Both the position numbers and the translations under genes were made by a program. From Cyanobium sp. AMD-g (lineage in GTDB: Bacteria; Cyanobacteriota; Cyanobacteriia; PCC-6307; Cyanobiaceae), in NCBI RefSeq assembly GCF_024346395.1, contig NZ_JAGQCW010000002.1, positions 558,001 to 622,000 on the forward strand: a stretch of 64,000 nucleotides of DNA. The letters are read 5' to 3'. This document shows positions 36,987 through 45,900 of the stretch, in pieces. Within the stretch, counting starts at the first letter, position 1, and each line of letters opens with the position of its first letter. The notes beneath the pieces were generated by a model. It saw nothing but the letters and a program-made list of their open reading frames with translations. It ran no database searches and had not been told where the DNA came from.

Positions 36987-37724
36987 ATGCAAACAGTCGA
37001 CTGGCTCTGGATCCTGCACCCCGCCCTGGCGGTGGTGCTGATCTACCCCCTGATCGGCATGGTGGTGCGGCTGGGGGTCCAGGCCCGAGCACGCCGGGTC
37101 GAAAAGGCGAAGCTGCCCCCCACCACCGGCCGCGACCACGCCGACCTGGGCCAGTGGCTCTCGGCGGGCGTGGTGCTGCTGGTGCTGGTGGCCCTGACGG
37201 TGGTGATCGTCACCAAGCAGCCGCCGGAGGGTTTCACGGGCGGCCCCGGCCGTGCCCTGCAGCTGCTGCTGGTGCTGGTGGGCACGGTGGTGTCGCTGCT
37301 GGCCCTCTGGCGGGTGAAGGCGAAGGTCTACCGGCTCGTCTTCGCCCTGCTCACATGGATTGGTGTGCTGGGGCTCGGGGCCCAGCCCGAGGTGTGGCGC
37401 CTCAGTGACAACCCGCTCAGCCCAGAGTTCTGGCAGTCGCATTACTGGGCCGGAGTCGGCGTGGTGGGGCTGATGATCTTCTCGCTGGCCGCCCGGCCGG
37501 AGATCCTCAAGGACCTGCGTTGGCGCCGGCTGCACCTCAGCGCCTCCATCCTGGCGGCTGTGCTGTTCGTGGCCCAGGGCATCACCGGCAGCCGCGACCT
37601 TCTGGAGATCCCCCTGGCCTGGCAGAAGCCCACCATCTATGCCTGTGACCCCGTGAAGCGGGTCTGCCCGCCCTTCGCTCCCCCCCAGATGCCGACCCCC
37701 CCCGTCGGCCCGGCGGGCAGCTGA
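36987..37724 (+). CDS. DUF4079 membrane protein
   Basis: A 245-residue protein with about six hydrophobic helices: WLWILHPALAVVLIYPLIGM, LSAGVVLLVLVALTVVIV, a second pair around ALQLLLVLVGTVVSLLAL and a C-terminal pair with HYWAGVGVVGLMIFSLA. His residues within helices resemble DUF4079 proteins of cyanobacteria, which look like cytochrome-b-type membrane proteins; heme binding is not shown. The last base of its stop is the first base of nadC, so the two are translationally coupled. Confidence 0.75.
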   Translation: MQTVDWLWILHPALAVVLIYPLIGMVVRLGVQARARRVEKAKLPPTTGRDHADLGQWLSAGVVLLVLVALTVVIVTKQPPEGFTGGPGRALQLLLVLVGTVVSLLALWRVKAKVYRLVFALLTWIGVLGLGAQPEVWRLSDNPLSPEFWQSHYWAGVGVVGLMIFSLAARPEILKDLRWRRLHLSASILAAVLFVAQGITGSRDLLEIPLAWQKPTIYACDPVKRVCPPFAPPQMPTPPVGPAGS

Positions 37725-38599
37725 TGTCGCCTGGTGGGGCCGCGGCCCCGGTGCTGTCCTTCACCCCGGCGCTGGAGGCCCAGCTGCGCGGCTGGCTGGA
37801 TGAGGACCTCGGACGCGGCGATCTCACCGCCCCGGCCCTGATCGGCCGCCATGGCCGGGCCCACTGGGTCACGCGCGACGACGGGGTGTTCTGCGGCGGG
37901 GTGCTGGTGGCGCCGCTGCTGGCGCTGCTCGATGCCCGGGCGTCTGTGCGGCTGCTGGTGGGCGACGGCGAGCCGGTGGTGGCCGGCCAGCGGCTGCTGG
38001 AGCTGGAGGGGCCGGCGGCCACCCTGGTCGCGGCGGAACGCACCGCCCTCAACCTGGCCATGCGCCTCTCGGGCATCGCCAGCGCCACCGCCGCCCTGGT
38101 GCAGGTGCTGGCGGGCACCGGTGTGCGCCTGGCCGACACCCGCAAGACCACCCCGGGTCTGCGGGTGCTTGAGAAGTACGCCGTGCGCTGTGGCGGCGGC
38201 TGCAACCACCGCCTCGGCCTCGACGATGCCGCCATGCTCAAGGAGAACCACCTGGCCTGGTCGGGGGGGGTGGGGCCGGCCATCGCGGCGGTGCGCGCCT
38301 CGGCGCCCTGGCCGGCGCGGGTGATTGTGGAGGCGGAAACCGACGCCGAAGCCGAAGCGGCGGTGCGGGCAGGCGCGGATGCGGTGCTGCTCGACGACTT
38401 CAGCCCCGCGGCGCTGGCGGCCCTGGTGCCCCAGCTGCGGGCCCTGGCGCCGGCGGTGCTGCTGGAGGCTTCGGGGGTGCGGCCCGAGCAGCTGGCCGCC
38501 TACGCCGCCACTGGCATCGATCTGATCTCCACCAGCGCCCCGGTCACCCGCAGCCCCTGGCTGGATCTGAGCATGCGCTTCGACCCCCTGCTGGCCTGA
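37724..38599 (+). CDS. nadC: Quinolinate phosphoribosyltransferase (NadC)
   Basis: A 291-residue enzyme converting quinolinate and PRPP to nicotinate mononucleotide in NAD synthesis. Signature blocks: DEDLGRGDLTA near the start, ERTALNLAMRLSGIASAT, ADTRKTTPGLRVLEKYAVRCGG (cited as landmarks), NHRLGLDDAAMLKENHL and LEASGV near the end. Length and motifs match the family. Its start overlaps the DUF4079 stop by one base. The Grr cluster begins 80 bp downstream. Confidence 0.94.
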   Translation: MSPGGAAAPVLSFTPALEAQLRGWLDEDLGRGDLTAPALIGRHGRAHWVTRDDGVFCGGVLVAPLLALLDARASVRLLVGDGEPVVAGQRLLELEGPAATLVAAERTALNLAMRLSGIASATAALVQVLAGTGVRLADTRKTTPGLRVLEKYAVRCGGGCNHRLGLDDAAMLKENHLAWSGGVGPAIAAVRASAPWPARVIVEAETDAEAEAAVRAGADAVLLDDFSPAALAALVPQLRALAPAVLLEASGVRPEQLAAYAATGIDLISTSAPVTRSPWLDLSMRFDPLLA

Positions 38600-38679
38600 G
38601 CCAGGGCCAGGGTGAAGAATCGCCGCACTCCCCCGGCACCGATGGCTGCGCCACCGATCGGTTGCCAGAGTGGGTGCCG

Positions 38680-39711
38680 ATGACCCCCGAGCCGACCCGC
38701 GTGCCGCAGCGACCCGTGAAGCAGCCAACGCCCCCACAACAGGCCGTCCCGAGCGGTATCGCCGCCCAGCTCCGGCGCTGCGCTGTGGCAGGACCCTCCC
38801 TGGTGCTGGCGCTGGTGGCGTTGCTCGCCAGCCCCCTGGCTGCCAGGGCCGAATCGGTGCTCGAGCAGGCGGCACGCACCGGCGAGATCACCATGGCGGG
38901 CCCCACCGACATGGTGCCCTTCGCCTACCGCGATTCCGGCAAGGCGCTGGTGGGTTACAGCCTCGATGTGGCCCGGTTGATCGAGGCGGAGGTCTCCACC
39001 TATCTCAACCGGCCGGTGAAAATCGTCTACACCGCGAACGCGGATCCGCTGGCGGTGTTCCGTGACGTGAGCCGCGGTGATGTGGACCTGGCCTGTGGGG
39101 TTCAGTTCACCTGGGAGCGGGAGATGTATGTCGACTTCTCCATGCCCTTCGCCCTCTCCGGGATCCGCGTTCTCAGCCGCCAGGGGGGGCTTGACGGCTC
39201 AGCGGCCTCCATGGCGGGCAAGCGGATCGGCGTGGTGAAGGACTCCCTGGGCAGCGCCACCATCGCGGCCGTGCAGCCGACGGCGGTGCGGGTCCCCTTC
39301 GCCGGAATCGAGCCGGCGGTGCGGGCGCTGCTGGCCGGCCAGGTGGATGGCGTGGGGGGTGATTCCCTGCTGCTCGCCGGTGCCCTCCAGAGCCTCGGTG
39401 GCAAGGGTTACGGTCTGGTGCCCGCGGAGGCCTTCTCCCGCTTTGCGGTGGGTTGCATCCTGCCGGAAGACAATTCCACCTTCCGCAACCTGGTCAATCT
39501 GGCCATCGCCCGGCTGGTGCAGGGCTACCTCGACGATGAGCCGGGTGCCGTGGCCAGCGTCAACCGCTGGCTGGGTCCGAAGGGGGTCCTGGAGCTGCCT
39601 CCCGAGGTGATCAAGGCCTACTTCCAGTCCGTCCTGCTCAACTACGAACGGGTCCGGCCCCTGCCGGCAACGACCCCATCGGCTGTCGCCCCCACCTCAC
39701 CTGCCCGTTAA
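38680..39711 (+). CDS. grrP: GrrP-type periplasmic-binding-like protein 1
   Basis: A 343-residue exported protein of the solute-binding protein fold. After a 35-residue basic and Pro-rich lead comes a signal-peptide-like segment (LVLALVALLASPLAARA, about residues 42-58), then SVLEQAARTGEITMAGPTDM and a domain with GVQFTWEREMYVDFSMPFA and GILPEDNSTFRNLVNLAI-like blocks. Orphan binding proteins of this kind (GrrP) accompany GrrA and GrrM in cyanobacteria without an ABC transporter. It could bind or present the modified peptide. The ATG at 38680 is preferred to a TTG at 38662. Its product is about 40% similar by eye to the second GrrP at 40216. Confidence 0.85.
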   Translation: MTPEPTRVPQRPVKQPTPPQQAVPSGIAAQLRRCAVAGPSLVLALVALLASPLAARAESVLEQAARTGEITMAGPTDMVPFAYRDSGKALVGYSLDVARLIEAEVSTYLNRPVKIVYTANADPLAVFRDVSRGDVDLACGVQFTWEREMYVDFSMPFALSGIRVLSRQGGLDGSAASMAGKRIGVVKDSLGSATIAAVQPTAVRVPFAGIEPAVRALLAGQVDGVGGDSLLLAGALQSLGGKGYGLVPAEAFSRFAVGCILPEDNSTFRNLVNLAIARLVQGYLDDEPGAVASVNRWLGPKGVLELPPEVIKAYFQSVLLNYERVRPLPATTPSAVAPTSPAR

Positions 39712-39724
39712 GGAGATCCGCCCC

Positions 39725-40123
39725 ATGTCCATCACCTCCCGCACGGCCCTGCTCGGGTTCTCCCTGGCCCTGGCGGCCTTGACCGCTCCGGCCGCTGGCC
39801 AGGCGGCCCTGCCGCCCTCGTCGGCCACCGGAGCCTCGATTGAGCAACGGTTGCAGCGCATCAGCGCGGCGTTCCGCGCCCAGGGTGACGGCAGCGGGGC
39901 GGATGGCGCCTCCGCCGGCGATCAGCGGCTGGCCTATGGCTTCGCCAACGCCGGCCGGGGCGGCTTCGCCAACGCGGCCCGGGGCGGCTTCGCCAACGCC
40001 CACCCTTACTACGGCGGCGGCGCTGGCTTCCGCAATGGCGGTGGCGGTTTCGTCAATGCCAGGGGCGGGGGCGGGTTCGTGAATGGGGGCGGCATGCGCG
40101 GCGGGGCGTTCCGGAACTGGTAG
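39725..40123 (+). CDS. grrA: GrrA-type radical-SAM-modified peptide precursor 1
   Basis: A 132-residue precursor. A Sec-like signal (ALLGFSLALAALTAPAAGQA) is followed by a conserved helix (SIEQRLQRISAAFR, about residues 40-53) shared with the second GrrA, and a Gly-rich core from about residue 72. The core contains seven aromatic-x-Asn triplets: FAN three times, then FRN, FVN, FVN and FRN. These are the three-residue sites where GrrM-type enzymes form cyclophane cross-links (triceptides). A clear Shine-Dalgarno (AAGGAG) sits 9-13 bp before the ATG, directly after the grrP1 stop, so they are one transcript. Confidence 0.9.
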   Translation: MSITSRTALLGFSLALAALTAPAAGQAALPPSSATGASIEQRLQRISAAFRAQGDGSGADGASAGDQRLAYGFANAGRGGFANAARGGFANAHPYYGGGAGFRNGGGGFVNARGGGGFVNGGGMRGGAFRNW

Positions 40124-40215
40124 GCCCCATCAATCCGGGGCGTTTCAAGCCCCAACGCTGCCGTGGGCAAGCCCGGAAACCGCCCTTAAGGTGCAGCACG
40201 TGCACGGCTCTGCCC

Positions 40216-41178
40216 ATGGATTCTCCTGCTGCGCTGGTTCCCGCTGGTTCCATACGATCCCGCCGCAGCAGGGCCCTGGCCCTGGGAGCCCTGGCCTGCC
40301 TCTGGCCGCTGGGGGCCGTGGCGCCAGCCCGTGCCGCCGACGCCGTGCTGGAGCAGGCGGCCAAGTCGGGCGAGGTGCTGATGGTGGGTCCCGCCGACAG
40401 CCCGCCGATGGTCAAGATCGGGCCGAAGGGGGAACCGGAGGGGTACGCCATTGATCTGGCCCGCCGCATCGACCGTCAGCTCAAGGCGGAACTGGGCAAC
40501 ACGGTGCGCATCCGCTTCGCCCCCGTCGACAACACCTCCGTCACCGTGGAGGCCGTGGCCAGCGGCAACGCTGGCCTGGCCTGTGGCGTGCCGTTCAGCT
40601 GGGAACGGGAAAAGCTGGTCGATTTCTCCCTGCCGATCGGTCTCTCCGGCCTGAGGCTGCTCACCCGCAGCGGCACGCTGGACGGCTCGCCGGCCTCCCT
40701 CGCTGCTCAGCCGATCGCGGTGGTGGAGGGGTCCCTCGGGGCCGGTCTGCTGGGTTCGCTCCAGCCCAGCGCCAAGGCGGTCAGCTTCCCCACCCTGGCC
40801 CTGGCGGTGACAGCCCTGGAGCAGAAACAGGTGACGGGGGTGCTGGGCGATGCCAACGTGCTGGCCGGTCTGCGGCATCAACGCCAGCTCTCCGGCGTGG
40901 CCCTGGTGCCTGAACAGCCCTATGTGAGTTACGGCGTCGGCTGCATCGTGCCGGAGAACAACTCCAGGCTGCTGAACGTCGTCAACCTGGCCATCGCGGG
41001 CCTGCTCCAGGGCTACCTGGAGGGCCGCCCCGAGGCCGTGGCCAGCGTCGCCCCCTGGGTCGGCCCCACCGGTGTGCTGGTGGTGCCCGCCGAGCGGGTC
41101 CGCGCCTTCTTCGAATCCGTGCTTCTGACCCGGGAAGGTTTCCAGCTGGCGGCCCCTTCGCCGGCGGTTCCCCGATGA
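40216..41178 (+). CDS. grrP: GrrP-type periplasmic-binding-like protein 2
   Basis: A 320-residue homologue of the first GrrP. A signal peptide is visible (ALALGALACLWPLGAVAPARAA), then AVLEQAAKSGEVLMVGPADS, ACGVPFSWEREKLVDFSLP and GCIVPENNSRLLNVVNLAI. Shared blocks with copy 1 include VLEQAA-SGE, WERE--VDFS-P and the CI-PE-NS signature. Two GrrP genes alternating with two GrrA genes suggests that each binding protein is matched to one precursor; this is inferred from order only. Confidence 0.85.
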   Translation: MDSPAALVPAGSIRSRRSRALALGALACLWPLGAVAPARAADAVLEQAAKSGEVLMVGPADSPPMVKIGPKGEPEGYAIDLARRIDRQLKAELGNTVRIRFAPVDNTSVTVEAVASGNAGLACGVPFSWEREKLVDFSLPIGLSGLRLLTRSGTLDGSPASLAAQPIAVVEGSLGAGLLGSLQPSAKAVSFPTLALAVTALEQKQVTGVLGDANVLAGLRHQRQLSGVALVPEQPYVSYGVGCIVPENNSRLLNVVNLAIAGLLQGYLEGRPEAVASVAPWVGPTGVLVVPAERVRAFFESVLLTREGFQLAAPSPAVPR

Positions 41179-41251
41179 CGTCCTGCATCTCCGCCCTGCG
41201 GCGCCCTGATCGCTCCGTCCCGCTCCTCCCTCCTTTCCTGGCAGCCCTCCG

Positions 41252-41686
41252 ATGACGCACCACCCCCGTTCCGGTCTGTTCGGTTTTCTGCTCCTGCTGG
41301 CGGCCCTGGCCCCTGCCGGCGCCGGAGCCAAGGCGGTGGCCGATGGGCTGGGCCAGTCGCCGTCCACCCCCGCCCAGGCGTCGTCCCCCCTGGAGGCCGC
41401 GCCTGGATCGATCGATGCCCGTCTGCGGCGCATCTCCCAGGCCATGGGGCAGGAGTCCCCCGGGCCGGAGACGGCGGAAGGCCGGGCCCAAGCCACCGAT
41501 GGCCGCCTCGCCTACATCTTCGTGAATGGGGGCGGGCCCCGTTTTGGCTGGGGGAATGGCGGCTTCCGCAATGGGGGCTGGGGCAACGGCGGCTTCCGCA
41601 ACGGCGGCTGGGGCAACGGTGGCTTCCGCAACGGCGGCTGGGGCAACGGTGGCTTCCGTAACGGCGGCTTCCGCAACTTCTGGTGA
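41252..41686 (+). CDS. grrA: GrrA-type radical-SAM-modified peptide precursor 2 (repeat core)
   Basis: A 144-residue precursor with a signal-like start (LFGFLLLLAALAPAGAGA), the conserved helix SIDARLRRISQAMG and RLAYIFVN before the core. The core is a near-perfect 10-residue repeat GGFRNGGWGN, about three and a half times, ending FRNFW. It offers FVN, four WGN and five FRN triplets, so both Phe-x-Asn and Trp-x-Asn sites are present, unlike precursor 1, which has Phe only. The stop overlaps the GTG start of grrM (GTGA), coupling precursor and maturase. Confidence 0.92.
   Translation: MTHHPRSGLFGFLLLLAALAPAGAGAKAVADGLGQSPSTPAQASSPLEAAPGSIDARLRRISQAMGQESPGPETAEGRAQATDGRLAYIFVNGGGPRFGWGNGGFRNGGWGNGGFRNGGWGNGGFRNGGWGNGGFRNGGFRNFW
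41558..41665 (+). repeat. 30-bp tandem repeat encoding the GrrA2 core
   Basis: Period 30 bp, starting at 41558, 41588, 41618 and a partial unit at 41648. Copies differ only by synonymous changes (AAT/AAC, GGC/GGT/GGG, CGC/CGT), so selection keeps the peptide. Such arrays can change copy number by slippage. Confidence 0.9.
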
Positions 41687-42858
41687 TCGCCACCGGTACC
41701 CCGCCACCGGGCAACCCGGAAGGCTTTGGGCCGTTGCAGCTGCTGGTGATCCAGCCCACCCCCTACTGCAACCTCGACTGCGACTACTGCTACCTGCCCA
41801 ACCGGGACGACCGGCAGCGGTTATCGCTGGAGTTGCTGGAGGCGGCCCTGGAGCGGGTGCTGGAGAGCCCCTATGTGGGCGGCGATTTCACCCTGCTCTG
41901 GCACGCCGGTGAACCGCTCACCGTGCCGATCGCCTTCTACGACGCGGCCAGCGCCTGCGTGCGCCGGGCGTTGGAGCGCTGGCAGGGGCAGCCCCTGGCG
42001 ATCCACCAGTCGGTGCAGACAAACGCCACGCTGATCAACGAAGCCTGGTGCGACTGCTTCGAGCGCAACGGCATCGCCGTGGGCGTGAGCATGGATGGGC
42101 CGGCCTTCCTCCACGATGTCCACCGCCGCACCCGCACGGGCCTCGGGACCCACGCCGCCACCATGCGGGGCATCGCCCATCTGCGCCGCCGCGGCATCCC
42201 CTTTCAGGTGATCGCCGTGATCACCGAGGAATCCCTCGGCCACGCCGACGACCTCTACGCCTTCTTCGTGGAGAACGGCATCACGGACGTGGCCTTCAAC
42301 ATGGAGGAGACGGAGGGGGAGAACCGGGTGTCCACCCTCAGCCGTCCCCATGCTGAGGCGGCCTATCGCCAGTTCCTGCAGCGGTTCTGGGAGCTGTGGC
42401 AGGAGCATCCCGAGCGCATGCGGGTGCGGGAGTTCGAGGGCATCTGCGGCCTGGCCCAGGCCGATGCCCGCCTCGACTGCACCGACATGAACAACCCGTT
42501 CGCGATCGTCAACGTGGATGCCCGCGGGGCGATTTCCACCTTCGATCCCGAGTTGCTATCCGTTCAGACCGACACCTACGGCGACTTCGTGCTGGGTCAT
42601 GTTCAGAGCGACAGCCTGGTCTCGATCGCCGCCAGCCCCAAGTTCCAGCACATCCTGGCGGACATGCGTGCCGGCACCGACCGCTGCCGCGCGGAGTGCG
42701 CCTACTTCGGCCTCTGTGGGGGAGGCGCTGGCAGCAACAAGTACTGGGAGCACGGCACCTTCGCCTGCAGCGAAACCCAGGCCTGCCGCTACCGGATCAA
42801 GCTGACGGCCGATGTGGTGCTCGCTGGCCTGGAGCAGGCGCTGGGGCTGGTGGCTTGA
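41683..42858 (+). CDS. grrM: GrrM-type radical SAM/SPASM peptide maturase
   Basis: A 391-residue radical SAM enzyme. The SAM cluster motif is C29-NLD-C33-DY-C36, followed by the TIM-barrel half (GGDFTLLWHAGEPLTVP, NGIAVGVSMDGPAFLHD). The C-terminal SPASM region is Cys-rich (ICGLAQADARLDC, CRAECAYFGLCGGG, CSETQAC) and would bind auxiliary Fe-S clusters. GrrM-type enzymes install three-residue cyclophanes in GrrA. The start is GTG at 41683, overlapping the grrA2 stop. It is the only maturase in the window and presumably serves both precursors. A 113-bp copy of its 3' end lies at 31518. Confidence 0.92.
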   Translation: MIATGTPPPGNPEGFGPLQLLVIQPTPYCNLDCDYCYLPNRDDRQRLSLELLEAALERVLESPYVGGDFTLLWHAGEPLTVPIAFYDAASACVRRALERWQGQPLAIHQSVQTNATLINEAWCDCFERNGIAVGVSMDGPAFLHDVHRRTRTGLGTHAATMRGIAHLRRRGIPFQVIAVITEESLGHADDLYAFFVENGITDVAFNMEETEGENRVSTLSRPHAEAAYRQFLQRFWELWQEHPERMRVREFEGICGLAQADARLDCTDMNNPFAIVNVDARGAISTFDPELLSVQTDTYGDFVLGHVQSDSLVSIAASPKFQHILADMRAGTDRCRAECAYFGLCGGGAGSNKYWEHGTFACSETQACRYRIKLTADVVLAGLEQALGLVA

Positions 42859-42898
42859 AGCGTTGTTGAGGCCCGTTCGGTTGTGCTGGCACACACAG

Positions 42899-42928
42899 AA
42901 GAGCCGCTGCGGTTAGACAGCGGCTCTT
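42899..42928. terminator. Bidirectional terminator between grrM and protease 3
   Basis: An 11-bp perfect stem (aagagccgctg pairing with cagcggctctt) with an 8-base loop, between two converging genes. The stem is flanked by A on the left and TT on the right, so it could work in both directions. It is destroyed in the duplicated copy near 31650. Confidence 0.8.
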
Positions 42929-42968
42929 GGATCTGTTGGCCGTGAAACGCCGGCGCGTGGGCAACGTG

Positions 42969-45900
42969 TCACAGCAGGGGCTGGGTGGCGACCAGCCAGG
43001 GGGTGGTCGGCGAGGAGGCCGAGCCGGCGGATGGGAAGGGCGATGCCAGCAGGTCCGTGGGGTTGGACTGGCCAAGGGAGGACAGCTCATCCAGGGCCAG
43101 GATCGGCGTGGTGGTGAAGGTCGGATCGGCGGGCAGGAGTTCGCCGAAGGTCGCTGGAGCGGCGCCGAAGTCGTCGACCGCGACCGGAGCGAGGCTGGTG
43201 CCGCCGCCGATGATCGGGTCGACCGCCTCAGCGGCAGCATTCGGCGACAGGCCGGTCAGCGGTGTGCCCGAGGCGTTGACCATGAACTGCTGCTGGAGCA
43301 GCAGCCCCTGGCTGCTGGAAGGATCGACGATGGCCTCAGAGGAGATGTAGTTCCAGCTGCTGTCGACGGACCAGTAGTGGAGGCGTCCTGTGGACAGTTC
43401 CTTCCAGAGAATCTGGTTCTGGTTGCTGCCGACGGTTTCAGCCGCGAGGATCTGCCAACCGGCGAACTGAGTGGCCTTGAGCTGGGCACCCTGGAAGCGA
43501 ACCGGTGAGGTGACGTTGTTGATCTGAACGGAGACCAGGTCAGTTGTGGTGTCGCGGAGCAGACGAACGGTGCCGTTGGGATCCAGCACCTGGAGGGTGC
43601 TCGTGGTCGGGGGTTGGATGGTCAGCGGTGTGCCCGAGGCGTCGACCATGAACTGCTGCTGGAGCAGGAGCCCCTGGCTGCTGGAGGGATCGACGATGGC
43701 CTCAGAGGAGATGTAGTTCCAGCTGCTGTCGACGGACCAGAAGTGGAGGCGTCCAGTGGACAGTTCCTTCCAGAGAATCTGGTTCTGGTTGCTGCTGACG
43801 GTTTCGGCCGCGAGGATCTGCCAACCGGCGAACTGAGTGGCCTTGAGCTGGGCACCCTGGAAGCGAACCGGTGAGGTGACGTTGTTGATCTGAACGGAGA
43901 CCAGGTCAGTTGTGGTGTCGCGGAGCAGACGAACGGATCCGTTGGGATCGATCATCTGGAGGGCGGTGCTCGTGTTTGTGGTCGGAGGAGGGGTCGTGGT
44001 GGTGGTTGGGGGTGGGGTGGTCAGCGGTGTGCCCGAGGCGTCGACCATGAACTGCTGCTGGAGCAGCAGGCCCTGGCTGCTGGAGGGATCGACGATGGCG
44101 CCGGAGGAGATGTAGTTCCAGCCGCTGTCGACGGACCAGAAGTGGAGGCGTCCAGTGGACAGTTCCTTCCAGAGAATCTGGTTCTGGTTGCTGCTGACGG
44201 TTTCGGCCGCGAGGATCTGCCAACCGGCGAACTGACCAGCCCTGAGCTGGGCGCCCTGGAAGCGAACCGGAGCGGTGACGCCGTTGGCCTTGACGGAGAC
44301 CAGATCGGTGCTGGTGTCGCGGAGCAACTGCACGGCGCCGTTGGGATCCACCACCTGGAGGGTGCTGGTGGTCGGGGGTGGGGTCGTGGTGGTGGTTGGA
44401 GGTGGGGTGCTGGTGGCGGACTGAACGGTGCCGCTCACCATGTATTGGCCGAGGCTGCCGTAGTCGGTGTACCCGGTGGGAGTGGTGGCCAGAGGAGTGC
44501 CGAAGCCGACGCCGTCGATGCCGAGGTAGTAGGTGCCGGCGGTGAGGTTGATGGAGAAGCTGGCCGTGGTGAGATCGGCCGGATTGAAGGTCTGGACGAT
44601 GCTCTGGTCGGCCCGGTAGAGGGTGGCAGCAATGTCCAGGTTGGCGCCGCGGGCGGCGAGGTATTCGGTGACGTAGTTGCCAGCGCTGCCGGTGAACGCC
44701 CTGGAGGCGTTGACGATGTTGAAGGAGACCAGGCCGGCGCCGGTCTCGAAGCGGAACATGTCCACATCGGTGTTGCGCTCAACGATGCCGAAGCTGCTGA
44801 AGCTCAGGCCGGTCAGCGCCGTGGCGGTGGCGAAGCTATTGCCGTGGTCATCGGCGGCATAGGAGAAGCCGTTGCCGTTGGTGATCGTGGCGAGGTCGTC
44901 CTGGGCGTTGCTGGCACCCGCGTACTGCCCCTTGGTCCACTGGGTCAGATTCTCGTCGTTGCCCAGCCAGGCGGCCCCCATGATGGTGCCCCAGCTGGTG
45001 GGACCGGTGCCGCCATGGCCGCCGTAGTACTCGCTGGTGGCGTCGCCATCATGGGTGAGGCCAAGGGTGTGGCCCACTTCGTGGCTGGCCGTTTCGGCCG
45101 CGGTGTATTCACCCCTGTTGAATACGAGTGCTACATCATCGGTACTCCAAGTGAAGCTGTTGTAGTACGCGGTACCGCCGCCACCGGCGTTGATGATGGC
45201 TTTGCCGGTCAGCAGGTTGAGGTTGCTGGTGAAGGCCACGCGAATGCCCCAGCGGTCATCTCCTGTGCCGACTTTGCGCAGGTTTTCGGTGCCAGGGTCC
45301 TGGGTGGTGACGTTGACATTGAAGGGTGAGAAGTCCTCGGCGACCCGTTGCCAGATCCGCTGAATTTCCGTGAGTGCGGTGGCATCAAGGGTGTTGTAGA
45401 AACCCCTCAGGCTCAGGTTGCCGCCGTTCTCCCAGGGGGTGTTGTTGATGGCATAGCCATCGAAGTCAAGGAAGATCGTTTTCGTGGCGGTTGGGTTGCT
45501 GTGCAGTTGGAACACCTTGCTCAGATCCACACCTGCGCCGAGGGTCACCACGCCGTCCATGACCAAGGGGGCCTGGTCGGTGGTGGTGTCCCAGGCCTCG
45601 GCACCGTCACCGGTGCTGACGGCCAGCACGCTGCAGGCCCTGCAGCCGCAGCTGGGGCCCATTGCAGCGGTGGTGGGTTTCGCCCCGGGCAGGGAATCGC
45701 TCAGAGCCTGATGGCTGGTCATCGCCAGATCTGGGGTGGAGACGATGGCGACACCCTTCTGGAAAACGGCCCCATCGCTGCTGGGCGCCAGATAGCTGGA
45801 TTCCAGTGACTCCCGAGTGGCTGCGGCGGGGGGAGGTTGTGAGGCTTTGGTGGTGGCCAGAACAGCTGTGATCAGTGGGCTGGATGCCTCCGCTGCCGCT

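Larger units (their letters stand above)
42747..45655. repeat. Duplicated segment, copy B (probable parent)
   Basis: Contains the end of intact grrM, a terminator hairpin and protease 3 up to its Cys motif. It is matched by 31518..33987. It is judged the parent because grrM is complete and the terminator is intact here. Confidence 0.88.

Noticed and set aside
41558..41665. Direct repeats that could suggest a CRISPR-like array
   Set aside because: No spacers; the repeats are contiguous, in frame and encode the GrrA core.
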